From contig JAEWMQ010000092.1 of NCBI GenBank assembly GCA_023393125.1, positions 10,701 through 74,700 of the forward strand: a DNA stretch of 64,000 nt, written 5' to 3'. The first letter of the stretch is position 1; each line of letters starts with the position of its first letter. The stretch comes from Bacillota bacterium. Its GTDB lineage: Bacteria > Bacillota > Clostridia > Lachnospirales > Cellulosilyticaceae. Below, piece after piece: positions 1 to 8,881 of the stretch. A program made the translations under genes and the position numbers. The notes beneath the pieces were generated by a model, which did no database searches, was not told the origin of the DNA, and saw only the letters and a list, made by a program, of their open reading frames with translations.

Positions 1-1
1 C

Positions 2-775
2 GGTAGTGGTGACTTTACCTTTTCAAATGAGCACTATATTACAAGTCAGCTTTCTATGGCTACTGAACTACTTTCAAATAAATGGGGAAATGCTACTAAG
101 TATATCGCTTATTTTCAAGCTTTTACTAATACTTATGCACCTTTAGAAGAGCTTAAACAAAAATATGAGGAAGCCCTAGCTTTCCCTGGTGTAGTTGGAC
201 TTGCTATTGCTACTAGACCAGATTGCCTAACAGATGATATCATCGCTTATTTAGGTGAACTTAGTAAGCATACACATCTTTGGGTTGAACTAGGCTTACA
301 AACGATTCACGAACCCACTGCTAAGCTCATCAATCGCGGCTACTCTCTAGAAGTATTTGATTCAGCCATTCAAAAATTGTCCGCTTATTCTATTGAGACT
401 GTTGTTCATCTCATCTTAGGACTTCCCCATGAAACTAAGTCTGACATGCTAGCTTCTGCTAGATATCTTTGTAACTTACCACTACAAGGTATTAAGTTAC
501 ATATGCTGCATATTTTAGACAACTCTCCTTTAGGCCATTATTATAAACTTCATCCTTTTCCTCTTCTTACAGAAGAAGCGTATATTGAACTTTTAGGTGA
601 TATCATTACCTTATTACCTCCAGAATTTGTCATCCATCGCTTAACAGGAGATGGCCCAAAAGAACATCTCATTGGTCCTACTTGGACTAAAAACAAACGT
701 CATGTTCTTAATGGTATTACCAAATATTTTAATGAACACGACATCTATCAAGGTAAATATTTAAACAAATATTGA
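2..775 (+). CDS. TIGR01212-family radical SAM protein, 5' truncated
   Basis: This is the C-terminal part of a radical SAM protein of the TIGR01212 (YtqA/YhcC) family. The reading frame is open from base 2, so the gene continues upstream of the window, and the ATG at 56 is internal. The N-terminal CxxxCxxC cluster motif is outside the window. What remains begins in the conserved GSGDF region and carries the family-typical VGLAIATRPDC, ELGLQ and HLILGLPHE segments of the radical SAM barrel. The family's substrate is not established, although tRNA modification has been suggested. A DUF4364 gene starts 56 bases downstream on the same strand, so the two are probably co-transcribed up to the terminator at 1355. 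Confidence 0.85.
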   Translation, partial: GSGDFTFSNEHYITSQLSMATELLSNKWGNATKYIAYFQAFTNTYAPLEELKQKYEEALAFPGVVGLAIATRPDCLTDDIIAYLGELSKHTHLWVELGLQTIHEPTAKLINRGYSLEVFDSAIQKLSAYSIETVVHLILGLPHETKSDMLASARYLCNLPLQGIKLHMLHILDNSPLGHYYKLHPFPLLTEEAYIELLGDIITLLPPEFVIHRLTGDGPKEHLIGPTWTKNKRHVLNGITKYFNEHDIYQGKYLNKY

Positions 776-831
776 GTTTAACTTACTTTTAAGATACAAT
801 AATAATAATAATAAGTGTGAGGAGGCAAGTT

Positions 832-1356
832 GTGAATATTAATCATGAAGACTTTACAGTCAATAAACTCATCGTACTCTATCTTTTATCGCAAGTGAAA
901 ATGCCTCTTTCTTTATCTCAGATGACACAAATAATTCTTGAAAGAGGTTACACAGACTACTTTTCGCTTCAGCAATATCTGACTGAGTTAGAAACTTCTA
1001 AGTTTATTACCATCTCTAAGCAAAGTAATGCATCATACTTTGAAATTAGTTCTAAAGGAGAAGAAGCTTTAGAATTTTTCTCTTCTCGTATTCCTGAATT
1101 CATAAGAAAAGAATTAGACCTATTTATAGAAAACAACTGGAGAAAGTTCAAAAGTGAGTTAGACATTCATGCTGAGTATACTCCTAATAAAACCAATGAT
1201 TATATCGTTCACTGTAAGGTAACAGAAAATCACTCTATACTCATTGATTTAAATATAAGTGTGGGTTCTAAAAAACAAGCTGTTGAACTCTGTAATAAAT
1301 GGAAAACCAATGCCACTGAGCTTTATGGTGAAATTCTGCAATTGCTTTCAAAATAA
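832..1356 (+). CDS. DUF4364 family protein
   Basis: The protein has about 174 residues. Its N-terminal half looks like a winged helix-turn-helix (roughly residues 10-80, with an FxxxKLIVLYLL helix and a strand ending EISSKGEEAL), followed by a mixed alpha/beta domain. The layout and length match DUF4364, a Clostridia family of unknown function with PadR-like DNA-binding character. A GTG at 817 is also in frame, but it lies within the purine-rich ribosome binding site AGGAGG (820-825). The GTG at 832, six bases after that site, is the better start. The gene follows the radical SAM gene closely and ends in a strong terminator. A role as a transcription regulator is inference only. Confidence 0.75.
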   Translation: MNINHEDFTVNKLIVLYLLSQVKMPLSLSQMTQIILERGYTDYFSLQQYLTELETSKFITISKQSNASYFEISSKGEEALEFFSSRIPEFIRKELDLFIENNWRKFKSELDIHAEYTPNKTNDYIVHCKVTENHSILIDLNISVGSKKQAVELCNKWKTNATELYGEILQLLSK

Positions 1357-1396
1357 AAGAGTAGCTAGATTATTTTCTTAGCTACTCTTTTATTTT
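1355..1396 (+). terminator. Rho-independent terminator after the DUF4364 gene
   Basis: A perfect 13-bp stem (1355-1367 with 1379-1391) starts within the stop codon of the DUF4364 gene and is followed by a T-rich run. It ends the transcription unit read from the left edge of the window. Confidence 0.85.
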
Positions 1397-1402
1397 GCTT
1401 CA

Positions 1403-1429
1403 TTTACTATAATGATTCATTATAGTAAA
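1403..1429. repeat. 27-bp perfect palindrome
   Basis: Two 13-base arms (1403-1415 and 1417-1429) are exact inverted repeats around a single central base. The element lies between the DUF4364 terminator and the 3' end of the tRNA-Pro gene. It could be a second terminator hairpin or a protein-binding site. The T-rich stretch expected for termination on the minus strand is weak. Confidence 0.6.
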
Positions 1430-1502
1430 AATAAAAAACCTCTGAGCTCTTAAATCAACTAAGCTTCAAAGGATTGATTTTGACCTAACTTATGAATAAA
1501 AA

Positions 1503-1577
1503 TCGGGGTGACAGGACTCGAACCTGCGGCCTCCTGATCCCAAATCAGGCGCTCTAGCCAAACTGAGCCACACCCCG
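1503..1577 (-). tRNA. tRNA-Pro(TGG)
   Basis: The reverse complement folds as a cloverleaf with acceptor arm CGGGGTG/CACCCCG, anticodon loop TTTGGGA (anticodon TGG) and the T-loop sequence GGTTCGAGTCC. The 3' CCA is not encoded. It forms a pair with the tRNA-Gly gene just upstream in the transcription direction. Confidence 0.95.
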
Positions 1578-1581
1578 TAAG

Positions 1582-1654
1582 AGCGCGAAACGGGACTCGA
1601 ACCCGCGACCCTCTCCTTGGCAAGGAGATGCTCTACCAACTGAGCCATTCGCGC
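1582..1654 (-). tRNA. tRNA-Gly(GCC)
   Basis: The reverse complement gives a standard cloverleaf: acceptor GCGCGAA/TTCGCGC, anticodon stem CTCCT/AGGAG, and loop TTGCCAA with anticodon GCC. CCA is not encoded. Only about five bases separate it from tRNA-Pro, so the two are co-transcribed. Confidence 0.95.
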
Positions 1655-1655
1655 A

Positions 1656-1690
1656 TAATCTTCATCGTTTCTGTTATCCGACGAAGATTA
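1656..1690 (-). other. 12-bp hairpin abutting the tRNA-Gly 5' end
   Basis: Arms 1656-1667 and 1679-1690 pair with one G-T wobble. The hairpin sits between the unknown gene ending at 1747 and the 5' end of tRNA-Gly. It lacks a T tract, so it may be a processing structure or a weak terminator for the upstream minus-strand operon. Confidence 0.45.
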
Positions 1691-1746
1691 TATTATCATA
1701 TTTTAATTTTAGTGTCAACACGTTTAAATCTGAAAAATAACTATTT

Positions 1747-2727
1747 TTATTTGCAATTCCTAATCACTGCTATTTGCTTATCTATATGTTTTTTTAACTC
1801 ATTTTCATAAGCATAGTGTGGCGTTACATTCCCAAAAAAGGTTTTAAGAATCTCATCAATTTGTTGTTGTTTTAACTCTTTATTAGGGTCTTCTTTTTTA
1901 GGTTCCACAAATAAATTGTTTTCTTCTAAATGATTCCCCCCATAATACACTTGCTGTACTTCTTTTTCAATAGCTGATACTACCGTTATAGGCTTTCTCT
2001 CTTCTTGATTAGTGCTAGCAACTTCTTCCTCTGCACTTCCCTTTTCAGCTACTACTTCAGCTGTTTGCTGATTCTCTATGTTTATCACATTCTCAATTAA
2101 TACTTCTGATATTGTTTCCTTATAACCTTCTAATTCTTTTTCTTCAGCTAAAAGTTCGTTAATTTCAGCAGTCATTTTTTCTTGTAATGTATGAATTACC
2201 TCTGGGTCTTCTTCTCCAATAATTGTCCTATTAGATACTATCCCTGTAATTTCTTCTTTTTGTTTATCTATAGGTATACTTTTAAATGGGCTATTTTCTT
2301 TATCTTCTACTGCTTCTCCAGTATCATCCTTAATAATAGCTCTCGGTGGCAACTCTATTTCTTGTATCTTTAAGGTACTAGCAATCTGCTCTAGCTTTTG
2401 TGCTTTAGCAGCATTCATTACTTTTTTAGGCGGTACTACTTTTACTTCCTCTACTTCACCTTCATCAGCTTTAGTCAGGAACTGTCCCATGGTATGCAAG
2501 GTATTATAAATATCTTGTGTTACCTTAAGTTTAGCTTCCTTTGCACGTACCTGTTTTGAACGGTTTTCTCTCATTCTTTTAGTATGTGGAAATTCCAAGT
2601 CTGCAAATAAATCTTTTTTAGGAGTTGTATGAAGAGAGTTACGTAATTCCAATTCATCCTCTTCATCATCTAGCATCGATAATTCAAGCTTGCCTTGCTT
2701 TAAATAATATTTATCTGATTTATTCAT
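1747..2727 (-). CDS. hypothetical acidic, coiled-coil-rich protein
   Basis: I do not recognise this 326-residue protein. It is dominated by Glu, Lys, Gln and Ile, with several stretches likely to form coiled coil (around residues 60-110 and 165-250), and has no signal peptide, membrane segment or catalytic motif. It ends in a Cys-Lys. A longer reading to 2754 exists, but the GGGGG ribosome binding site at about 2733-2738 points to the ATG at 2727, giving an MNKSDKYYL start. It follows engB by about 37 bases on the same strand, so it is probably the last gene of the lonA-engB unit. The composition suggests a scaffold or a cytoskeletal or division-associated protein, but nothing proves it. Confidence 0.7.
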   Translation of the reverse strand: MNKSDKYYLKQGKLELSMLDDEEDELELRNSLHTTPKKDLFADLEFPHTKRMRENRSKQVRAKEAKLKVTQDIYNTLHTMGQFLTKADEGEVEEVKVVPPKKVMNAAKAQKLEQIASTLKIQEIELPPRAIIKDDTGEAVEDKENSPFKSIPIDKQKEEITGIVSNRTIIGEEDPEVIHTLQEKMTAEINELLAEEKELEGYKETISEVLIENVINIENQQTAEVVAEKGSAEEEVASTNQEERKPITVVSAIEKEVQQVYYGGNHLEENNLFVEPKKEDPNKELKQQQIDEILKTFFGNVTPHYAYENELKKHIDKQIAVIRNCK

Positions 2728-2764
2728 GATTATCCCCCTATTAAAAATCTCCACTAATCCTTTG

Positions 2765-3355
2765 TTAGTTGATTTCTTGCATTTCCTCTATGATCTTCCA
2801 AAGTTCTTCTTTTCCTTGCTTTGTTTCAGAAGAAAAGCCTATTAACTTATCTTCTGGCATTAAGTTAAGGCCTTTTCTAATCATAGATAGGTGTTTCTGA
2901 ACTTGGCTTCTTTTAATTTTATCCATCTTAGTGGCTACTACAATCACTTCATTATGATAGTGTTTAATCCAATCATACATCATTTTATCATTATTGCCAA
3001 CTTCATGTCTAATATCAATTAATAAAATAACCTTTTTTAATTGCTCTCTTTTTTCTAAATAACCTTCAATTAGTTTTCCCCAACGTTCTCTATCCACCTT
3101 TGATACTTTTGCATAACCATATCCAGGTAAATCTACAAACATATACGTATCTTGAACACTATAAAAGTTAATTGTTTGTGTTTTCCCTGGTTGAGAACTC
3201 GTTCTTGCTAATGCTTTACGATTAAGCATTGCATTTAGTAATGAAGATTTTCCTACGTTAGATTTACCTGCAAAGGCTATCTCTGGCATATCATGTACTG
3301 GGAATTGAGACGAGAGTCCCGCTGTCATAATCATTTCTGCTTTTGTTACATTCAT
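2765..3355 (-). CDS. engB: ribosome biogenesis GTPase YsxC/EngB
   Basis: This TrmE-Era-EngA-like GTPase binds the assembling 50S subunit. The 196-residue length is typical. GTPase motifs appear in order: G1 GKSNVGKSS near residue 30, G2 with the conserved TQTINFY segment, G3 DLPGYGYAK, G4 TKMDK and G5 FSSETKQG. The start ATG follows an AGAGGAG ribosome binding site. It lies 18 bases after lonA, an order (lon followed by ysxC/engB) conserved in many Firmicutes. Confidence 0.97.
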   Translation of the reverse strand: MNVTKAEMIMTAGLSSQFPVHDMPEIAFAGKSNVGKSSLLNAMLNRKALARTSSQPGKTQTINFYSVQDTYMFVDLPGYGYAKVSKVDRERWGKLIEGYLEKREQLKKVILLIDIRHEVGNNDKMMYDWIKHYHNEVIVVATKMDKIKRSQVQKHLSMIRKGLNLMPEDKLIGFSSETKQGKEELWKIIEEMQEIN

Positions 3356-3373
3356 TTCGTTTCTCCTCTTCGC

Positions 3374-5683
3374 TTAATCAAAAACATATTGTAATACTTC
3401 ATCCATTGTTTGAACAAAATTAATTTCTATTCCTTCTACAATATGACTCTCTAGCTCTTCTACATTCTTTTTATTTTGACTTGGCACAATTACATGCGTT
3501 ATTTTTGCACGCTTAGCTGCTAATAACTTTTCTTTTAAACCACCAATAGGTAATACTCTACCTCTAATAGTAATTTCTCCTGTCATGGCTAAATCAGCTT
3601 TAACAGGTTTATTAGTTAATGCAGAAATCATCGCTGTAGCCATAGTAATTCCTGCTGATGGCCCATCTTTTGGTACTGCACCTTCAGGAATATGAATATG
3701 TAAATCATTCTTTACATAAAAATCTTCTGCTATACCTAACTCATTTGCCTTTGAACGGATATAGCTCATGGCCGCCCTGGCAGATTCCTTCATAACATTA
3801 CCCATCTGTCCTGTTAATTCAAGTTGTCCCTTTCCTGGCATGCGATTTACTTCAATTGACAATGTATCTCCACCTACACTTGTCCAAGCTAATCCTCTTA
3901 CAATACCTACTTCTGGCTCTTTATTTTTCACTTCATACTCAAAAATAGAGCTTCCTAAATACGCTTCAAGCTTTTTAGTTGTGATTTGAACACTTTCTAC
4001 CTCTTGCTCTACTATTTCTTTAGCTGCTTTTCTGCATACTTTAGCCAGTACTCTTTCTAAGCCTCTCACACCTGCTTCTTTTGTATAGTGTTCAATGACA
4101 TAAAGGATATTGGCTCTTGAAAACTTAATTTGTTTCTTATTTAAGTGATGCGCTTTTAATTGATTAGGTAATAAGTACTTCACTGCGATTTCTAATTTTT
4201 CATGACTTGTATAACTTCCTACCTCTATAACTTCCATACGGTCTAATAATGGCTTTGGAATAGTTGATAAGCTATTAGCTGTCGCTACAAATAAGACTTT
4301 AGATAAGTCTAGTGGAAGTTCCAAATAATGATCTTTAAAGCTACTATTTTGTTTGCTATCTAGAATTTCAAGCAAGGCTGCAGCTGGATCACCTTTAAAA
4401 TCACTAGCCATCTTATCAATCTCATCTAATAAAATAAGTGGATTCATAGACTTAGCCTCAGAAATACCATAGACAAAACGCCCTGGTATAGCACCTACAT
4501 ACGTTCTTCTATGACCTCTTATTTCAGCTTCATCTCTCACACCACCTAAAGAAATGCGCACATCATTCCTTCCTGTAGCATGAGCAATTGATTTAGCTAT
4601 TGAAGTTTTACCTACTCCTGGTGGTCCCACTAAACATAAAATAGGTGCTGGTGATTCCTCCGCTAGACTTCTAACTGCTAAGTACTCTAATACTCTTTCC
4701 TTAACCTTTTCAAGACCATAATGCTCTTTATCTAATATTTCAGCTGCTTTTTTTAATTGAATATTTTCTTTAGTATAGTTATTCCATGGAATATCTAATA
4801 CCGTTTCTATATATGCTCTGATGTTCCCGTTATCTGGCGAAGTAGATGGCGTATTCTTTAATCTTCTTATTTCTTTTTCTACTTTTTCTTTAACAAACTC
4901 TGGTACATCTTTTAGTTGTTCATTATATTTGTCAATATCACCTTGAATACCATCTTTATCTCCTAATTGCTCTTGGATAATCTTAACTTGCTCTCTTAAG
5001 AAATATTCTTTTTGTGATTGATCTATATTTTGCTTAACCTTCGTAAAAATATCTTTTTGCAGTGTTAATATTTCTATTTCCGTCTCTAATATAGCGACAA
5101 TCTTAAACATTCTTTCTTTTAGATCTATACACTCCAAAATAGCCTGTTTTTTCTCTACTTCTAAAACAATGTGACCAATAATAATATCCATCATCTCAAT
5201 ACTATCTTTTAATCCTAGTATCCCATATAATACCTCATCTGTAATACGAGGGTTAATAGAAGCATACTTTTCAAATAACTCGGCAATTGTACGTATAAGT
5301 GCTTGTTGCTCCTTATCATTTTTTACAAGCTTATCCTTTATTACTTCTACATCTGCACATATACAGGTTCCTTCTTCTTGCATGGATAAGATTTTTGCCC
5401 TAGCAGTTCCTTTGACAATTACTTTAAGTTGACCTTCCCCTACTTTAACTGTTTGCTTAATCTCTACTAGAGTTCCAATTTCATATAAGTCTTCTTGCGT
5501 TGGTTCATCTACATCTGCATCTCTTTGCGAAACGGCTAAAATCATTTCACTTTGTTTCATTGCTTGTTCTATAGCTTTTAACGATTTTTCCCTTCCTACG
5601 TCAAAGTGCATTACCATTTCTGGAAATATTGTTACTCCCCTTAACGGAAGTACTGGTATATCTTTAATTTCTTTTTTCATCAT
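3374..5683 (-). CDS. lon: ATP-dependent protease LonA
   Basis: This is cytoplasmic Lon protease, a hexameric AAA+ serine protease that removes misfolded and short-lived regulatory proteins. It has 769 residues, the usual LonA length. An N-terminal substrate-binding domain (about 10-200) and a coiled-coil linker precede the AAA+ module, with Walker A GPPGVGKTS near residue 353 and Walker B ILLDEIDK. The C-terminal protease domain carries the catalytic dyad Ser676 (in KDGPSAG) and Lys719 (in GGLKEK), the standard 43 residues apart. Two adjacent ATG codons could start it, and both follow a GAGGGTGG ribosome binding site. It lies just downstream of lonB. Confidence 0.98.
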   Translation of the reverse strand: MMKKEIKDIPVLPLRGVTIFPEMVMHFDVGREKSLKAIEQAMKQSEMILAVSQRDADVDEPTQEDLYEIGTLVEIKQTVKVGEGQLKVIVKGTARAKILSMQEEGTCICADVEVIKDKLVKNDKEQQALIRTIAELFEKYASINPRITDEVLYGILGLKDSIEMMDIIIGHIVLEVEKKQAILECIDLKERMFKIVAILETEIEILTLQKDIFTKVKQNIDQSQKEYFLREQVKIIQEQLGDKDGIQGDIDKYNEQLKDVPEFVKEKVEKEIRRLKNTPSTSPDNGNIRAYIETVLDIPWNNYTKENIQLKKAAEILDKEHYGLEKVKERVLEYLAVRSLAEESPAPILCLVGPPGVGKTSIAKSIAHATGRNDVRISLGGVRDEAEIRGHRRTYVGAIPGRFVYGISEAKSMNPLILLDEIDKMASDFKGDPAAALLEILDSKQNSSFKDHYLELPLDLSKVLFVATANSLSTIPKPLLDRMEVIEVGSYTSHEKLEIAVKYLLPNQLKAHHLNKKQIKFSRANILYVIEHYTKEAGVRGLERVLAKVCRKAAKEIVEQEVESVQITTKKLEAYLGSSIFEYEVKNKEPEVGIVRGLAWTSVGGDTLSIEVNRMPGKGQLELTGQMGNVMKESARAAMSYIRSKANELGIAEDFYVKNDLHIHIPEGAVPKDGPSAGITMATAMISALTNKPVKADLAMTGEITIRGRVLPIGGLKEKLLAAKRAKITHVIVPSQNKKNVEELESHIVEGIEINFVQTMDEVLQYVFD

Positions 5684-5722
5684 TTTTCCACCCTCTAAAA
5701 AATTGCCACTTACGCATTATCA

Positions 5723-7366
5723 CTACGCATGCAGTATTTCATTGGCTTTATTGATAATGTCTTTATCAAATAAAGTACTAATAATCTCCTCTATATCTTC
5801 TATAGGAATAATCTCTATATCTATTGTATCAAATACCTTCTGCATATTAGCCTTAGGAATAAATACTTTCTTGACACCAGCTTCTCTAGCTGCCAATAGC
5901 TTTTCGTATACACCACCTACAGGACAAACCTTACCTTGTATAGATATTTCCCCTGTCATTGCAATATCGCCTGGTATAGCCTTGTCAAAAAGTGTTGAAT
6001 ACAGCACTGTAAATATTGCTGTGCCTGCTGATGGTCCATCAATCGGGATTCCTGAAGTAAAATTAAGATGCATTAAATATTCCTTGGTATTAACATTATA
6101 GCGCATTTTTAAAACTGTGAGTACATTTTCTACGGAATTTGCTGCCATACTTTTTCTTTTAGAACTACTTTGTTTCATGTGCAATTCTTCTTCCTCAATA
6201 ATACCTGTTACTTTAACCTCTGCTTGTTCAAACCCCACTTTCTTGGCAACAGCTTCTATACCCAGAATCATTCCTTTATTTGCCCCCATAACGCCTAGGC
6301 CATTAACCTTTCCTACTACAGCTTTAGGTTCTACTTTTTTAATCAGTCTAGGTGTATATCTTCCTGTTTGAATAACCCATTCTACATCCTTTTCTAGAAT
6401 TTTCATTCTACCTTCTAAATGCACCAAACTAAAAGAGGTCTGCAACATATTAACAGCATCTCTACCATTATAAGCATATTGTCCTATTAGTTCTTTTGCC
6501 TCTTCTACAATACTCATAGTCTCACGAGTTGCCACATTTTCTACAATAGCCATAATATCATCATAACTTAAGTCTTTAAAGAAAATTTCTGTACATCTAG
6601 AACGCAGCGCTGGTGGTATATCTTCTGGATTTCTAGTAGTAGCACCTATTAATCTAAAATCTGCTGGTAAACCATTTTTAAATACATCATGAATGTCCCT
6701 AGGAATATTTTCATCACTCTCAGAATAATAAGAACTCTCCAAAAACACTTTTCTATCTTCTAAAACTTTCAATAGTTTATTCATCTGTACTTGATGCAAT
6801 TCACCAATTTCATCTATAAACAAAACGCCACCATGTGCTTTTGTAACTGCACCAGGTTTAGGTTGCGGCACTCCTGCGGGCCCATAAGCACCTGCTCCTT
6901 GATAAATAGGGTCATGTACAGATCCCATTAATGGATCAGCAATACTTCTTTCATCAAAACGGAGTGTCGTTGCATCCAGCTCAATAAATTTAGCATTTCT
7001 TTTAAATGGCGACCCAGGTGATTCCTTAGCAATATTTAATGCTATTCTAGCTGCAGCTGTTTTTCCAATTCCTGGAGAACCATAAATTAAGATATGCTGA
7101 GGACTAGGTCCACATAAAGCAATTTTTAAAGCCTGCAGACCATCTGCCTGTCCTATAATATCCTTCTCACTTTTAGGCCTTACCTTTTCAGATAAGGGAG
7201 CTGTTAGTGTAATTTTTCTTAAGGCTTGCATCTTCTCCCATTTTACTAGAGAATCTTTATAAATATTAGATTTAGATGTTGTTTGATTTCTAAGTTGCAT
7301 TAAAAAATACATTCCTATTACACATGAAAAAAACAACTGAACCCCAATTAATATACCTGATAACAT
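5723..7366 (-). CDS. lonB: ATP-dependent protease LonB (sporulation-type)
   Basis: This 547-residue Lon paralogue lacks the large LonA N-domain and begins with a single hydrophobic segment (about residues 4-24), so it is probably membrane-anchored. Walker A is GSPGIGKTA, Walker B is FIDEIGEL, and the protease dyad is Ser446 (IDGPSAG) and Lys489 (GGVYEK). In Bacillus, LonB is made in the forespore under sigma-F control and helps remove sigma-H; the role here is inferred from family membership. The start follows AGGAGG with eight bases of spacing. It sits between clpX and lonA, about 40 bases from lonA. It is separated from clpX by a terminator, so it has its own promoter. Confidence 0.93.
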   Translation of the reverse strand: MLSGILIGVQLFFSCVIGMYFLMQLRNQTTSKSNIYKDSLVKWEKMQALRKITLTAPLSEKVRPKSEKDIIGQADGLQALKIALCGPSPQHILIYGSPGIGKTAAARIALNIAKESPGSPFKRNAKFIELDATTLRFDERSIADPLMGSVHDPIYQGAGAYGPAGVPQPKPGAVTKAHGGVLFIDEIGELHQVQMNKLLKVLEDRKVFLESSYYSESDENIPRDIHDVFKNGLPADFRLIGATTRNPEDIPPALRSRCTEIFFKDLSYDDIMAIVENVATRETMSIVEEAKELIGQYAYNGRDAVNMLQTSFSLVHLEGRMKILEKDVEWVIQTGRYTPRLIKKVEPKAVVGKVNGLGVMGANKGMILGIEAVAKKVGFEQAEVKVTGIIEEEELHMKQSSSKRKSMAANSVENVLTVLKMRYNVNTKEYLMHLNFTSGIPIDGPSAGTAIFTVLYSTLFDKAIPGDIAMTGEISIQGKVCPVGGVYEKLLAAREAGVKKVFIPKANMQKVFDTIDIEIIPIEDIEEIISTLFDKDIINKANEILHA

Positions 7367-7518
7367 ACCGTATCCTCCTACTTACTATTTTCTACTTTAC
7401 AAGTATTGCCAATACTTATAAAAAGGATACCAATAAATTATCATTCATCATTATTCACTACATCATATCGCAACTCATTAATCTCTCTAAGAATCAAAAG
7501 AAGATACTACCTCATTAA

Positions 7519-7553
7519 CAAAGGGCTATTGCAACCTGTGCAACAGCCCTTTC
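7519..7553 (-). terminator. terminator downstream of clpX
   Basis: An inverted repeat (arms starting at 7520 and ending at 7552, stem AAAGGGCT plus TTGCA) lies just past the clpX stop codon. Read on the minus strand it is followed by only a short T run, so termination may be partial. It separates the tig-clpP-clpX genes from lonB. Confidence 0.7.
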
Positions 7554-7575
7554 ACTATACTTTTATGAATACAAC

Positions 7576-8862
7576 CTAAGCTGATTCATTATTAGCTTTT
7601 TTGCTTTTTTCTTTTGGTTTTACTTTATCATTATAAACCAATTTAGGTTCTTTACCTTCTTTAATCACATCTCTACTGATAATCACTTTTTCTAAAGCAT
7701 CTCCCATAGAAGGTGCATCATACATAATGTTTCTCATCATAGTCTCAAAGATGGCACGTAAACCTCTAGCTCCAGTTTCTCTTTCTATAGCTAATTCTGC
7801 TACAGCTACTAACGCTTCCTCTTCAAATTCTAACTTAATACCATCTAATTCAAAAAGATGCTCATACTGTTTTGTAAGTGCATTTTTAGGCTCAGTTAGA
7901 ATTTTAATCAGCGCCTCTTTATCAAGATTGTTAAGAGATACAATAGATGGAATACGTCCTACGAACTCAGGAATCAGTCCAAATTTAACAAGGTCTTGAG
8001 GTTCGATTTGTTTAAAGAGTTCGCCTACGCTTTTCTCTTTTTTACTAACAATATTAGCACCAAATCCCATACCTTTTTGCCCTACTCTACGCTCAATGAT
8101 CTTATCGAGCCCATCAAAAGCTCCACCACAGATAAATAGAATATTGGTTGTATCAATTTGAATGAATTCTTGATGTGGGTGTTTTCTTCCACCTTGTGGT
8201 GGTACAGAAGCTACTGTTCCCTCAATGATTTTAAGAAGTGCTTGTTGTACCCCTTCACCACTTACATCTCTAGTGATAGATGGATTTTCAGACTTTCTAG
8301 AAATCTTATCAATCTCATCTATATAAATAATACCGAGTTGTGCTTTTTCCACATCATAGTTGGCTGCTTGAATGAGCTTAAGTAGAATATTTTCTACGTC
8401 TTCACCTACATAACCAGCCTCTGTAAGAGAGGTAGCATCTGCTACAGCAAAGGGTACATTTAACATTTTAGCAAGTGTTTGTGCTAAAAGTGTCTTACCT
8501 GTTCCTGTAGGTCCTAAAAGTAAAATATTACTTTTTTGTACTTCTACATCATTACTCTTACTTTGTTTATAAATACGCTTATAATGATTGTACACCGCCA
8601 CTGCTAAAGCCCTTTTAGCATCTTCTTGACCAATAACATATTCATCTAGATGTGATTTGATTTCTTTTGGCTTTGGCATGTCTACCATATCATCATCTTC
8701 GTAACCAGCTTCAAGCTCCTCTTCTATAATTTCAGAGCATAACTCAATACATTCATCACAAATATAAACATTTGGACCTGCAATAAGTCGTTTTACTTGT
8801 TCTTGGGTCTTACCACAAAATGAACATCTTAGCTGTTTTGTATCATCAAACTTTGTTGGCAT
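7576..8862 (-). CDS. clpX: ClpX, ATPase subunit of ClpXP
   Basis: This AAA+ unfoldase recognises tagged substrates and feeds them into ClpP. The N-terminal zinc-binding domain has the C4 arrangement CSFCG and CDECIELC (about residues 10-40). The AAA+ core has Walker A GPTGTGKT near residue 118, Walker B IIYIDEIDK, the pore loop region GYVGEDVE and the IGFGA-type segment seen here as MGFGAN, which belongs to the ClpP-contacting loop. The 428-residue length is normal, with a charged Lys-rich tail. AAAGGAGG precedes the ATG. clpP lies 19 bases upstream, and the two are clearly one operon. Confidence 0.98.
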   Translation of the reverse strand: MPTKFDDTKQLRCSFCGKTQEQVKRLIAGPNVYICDECIELCSEIIEEELEAGYEDDDMVDMPKPKEIKSHLDEYVIGQEDAKRALAVAVYNHYKRIYKQSKSNDVEVQKSNILLLGPTGTGKTLLAQTLAKMLNVPFAVADATSLTEAGYVGEDVENILLKLIQAANYDVEKAQLGIIYIDEIDKISRKSENPSITRDVSGEGVQQALLKIIEGTVASVPPQGGRKHPHQEFIQIDTTNILFICGGAFDGLDKIIERRVGQKGMGFGANIVSKKEKSVGELFKQIEPQDLVKFGLIPEFVGRIPSIVSLNNLDKEALIKILTEPKNALTKQYEHLFELDGIKLEFEEEALVAVAELAIERETGARGLRAIFETMMRNIMYDAPSMGDALEKVIISRDVIKEGKEPKLVYNDKVKPKEKSKKANNESA

Positions 8863-8881
8863 TCTGCACCTCCTTTAAGAA

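Noticed and set aside
1628..1810. Plus-strand open frame across tRNA-Gly
   Set aside because: It overlaps the tRNA and the end of the minus-strand gene, with a composition that reflects AT-rich intergenic DNA.
5703..6101. Plus-strand open frame of 132 codons across the lonB 3' end
   Set aside because: It is a shadow of the lonB coding sequence, without a ribosome binding site or family resemblance.
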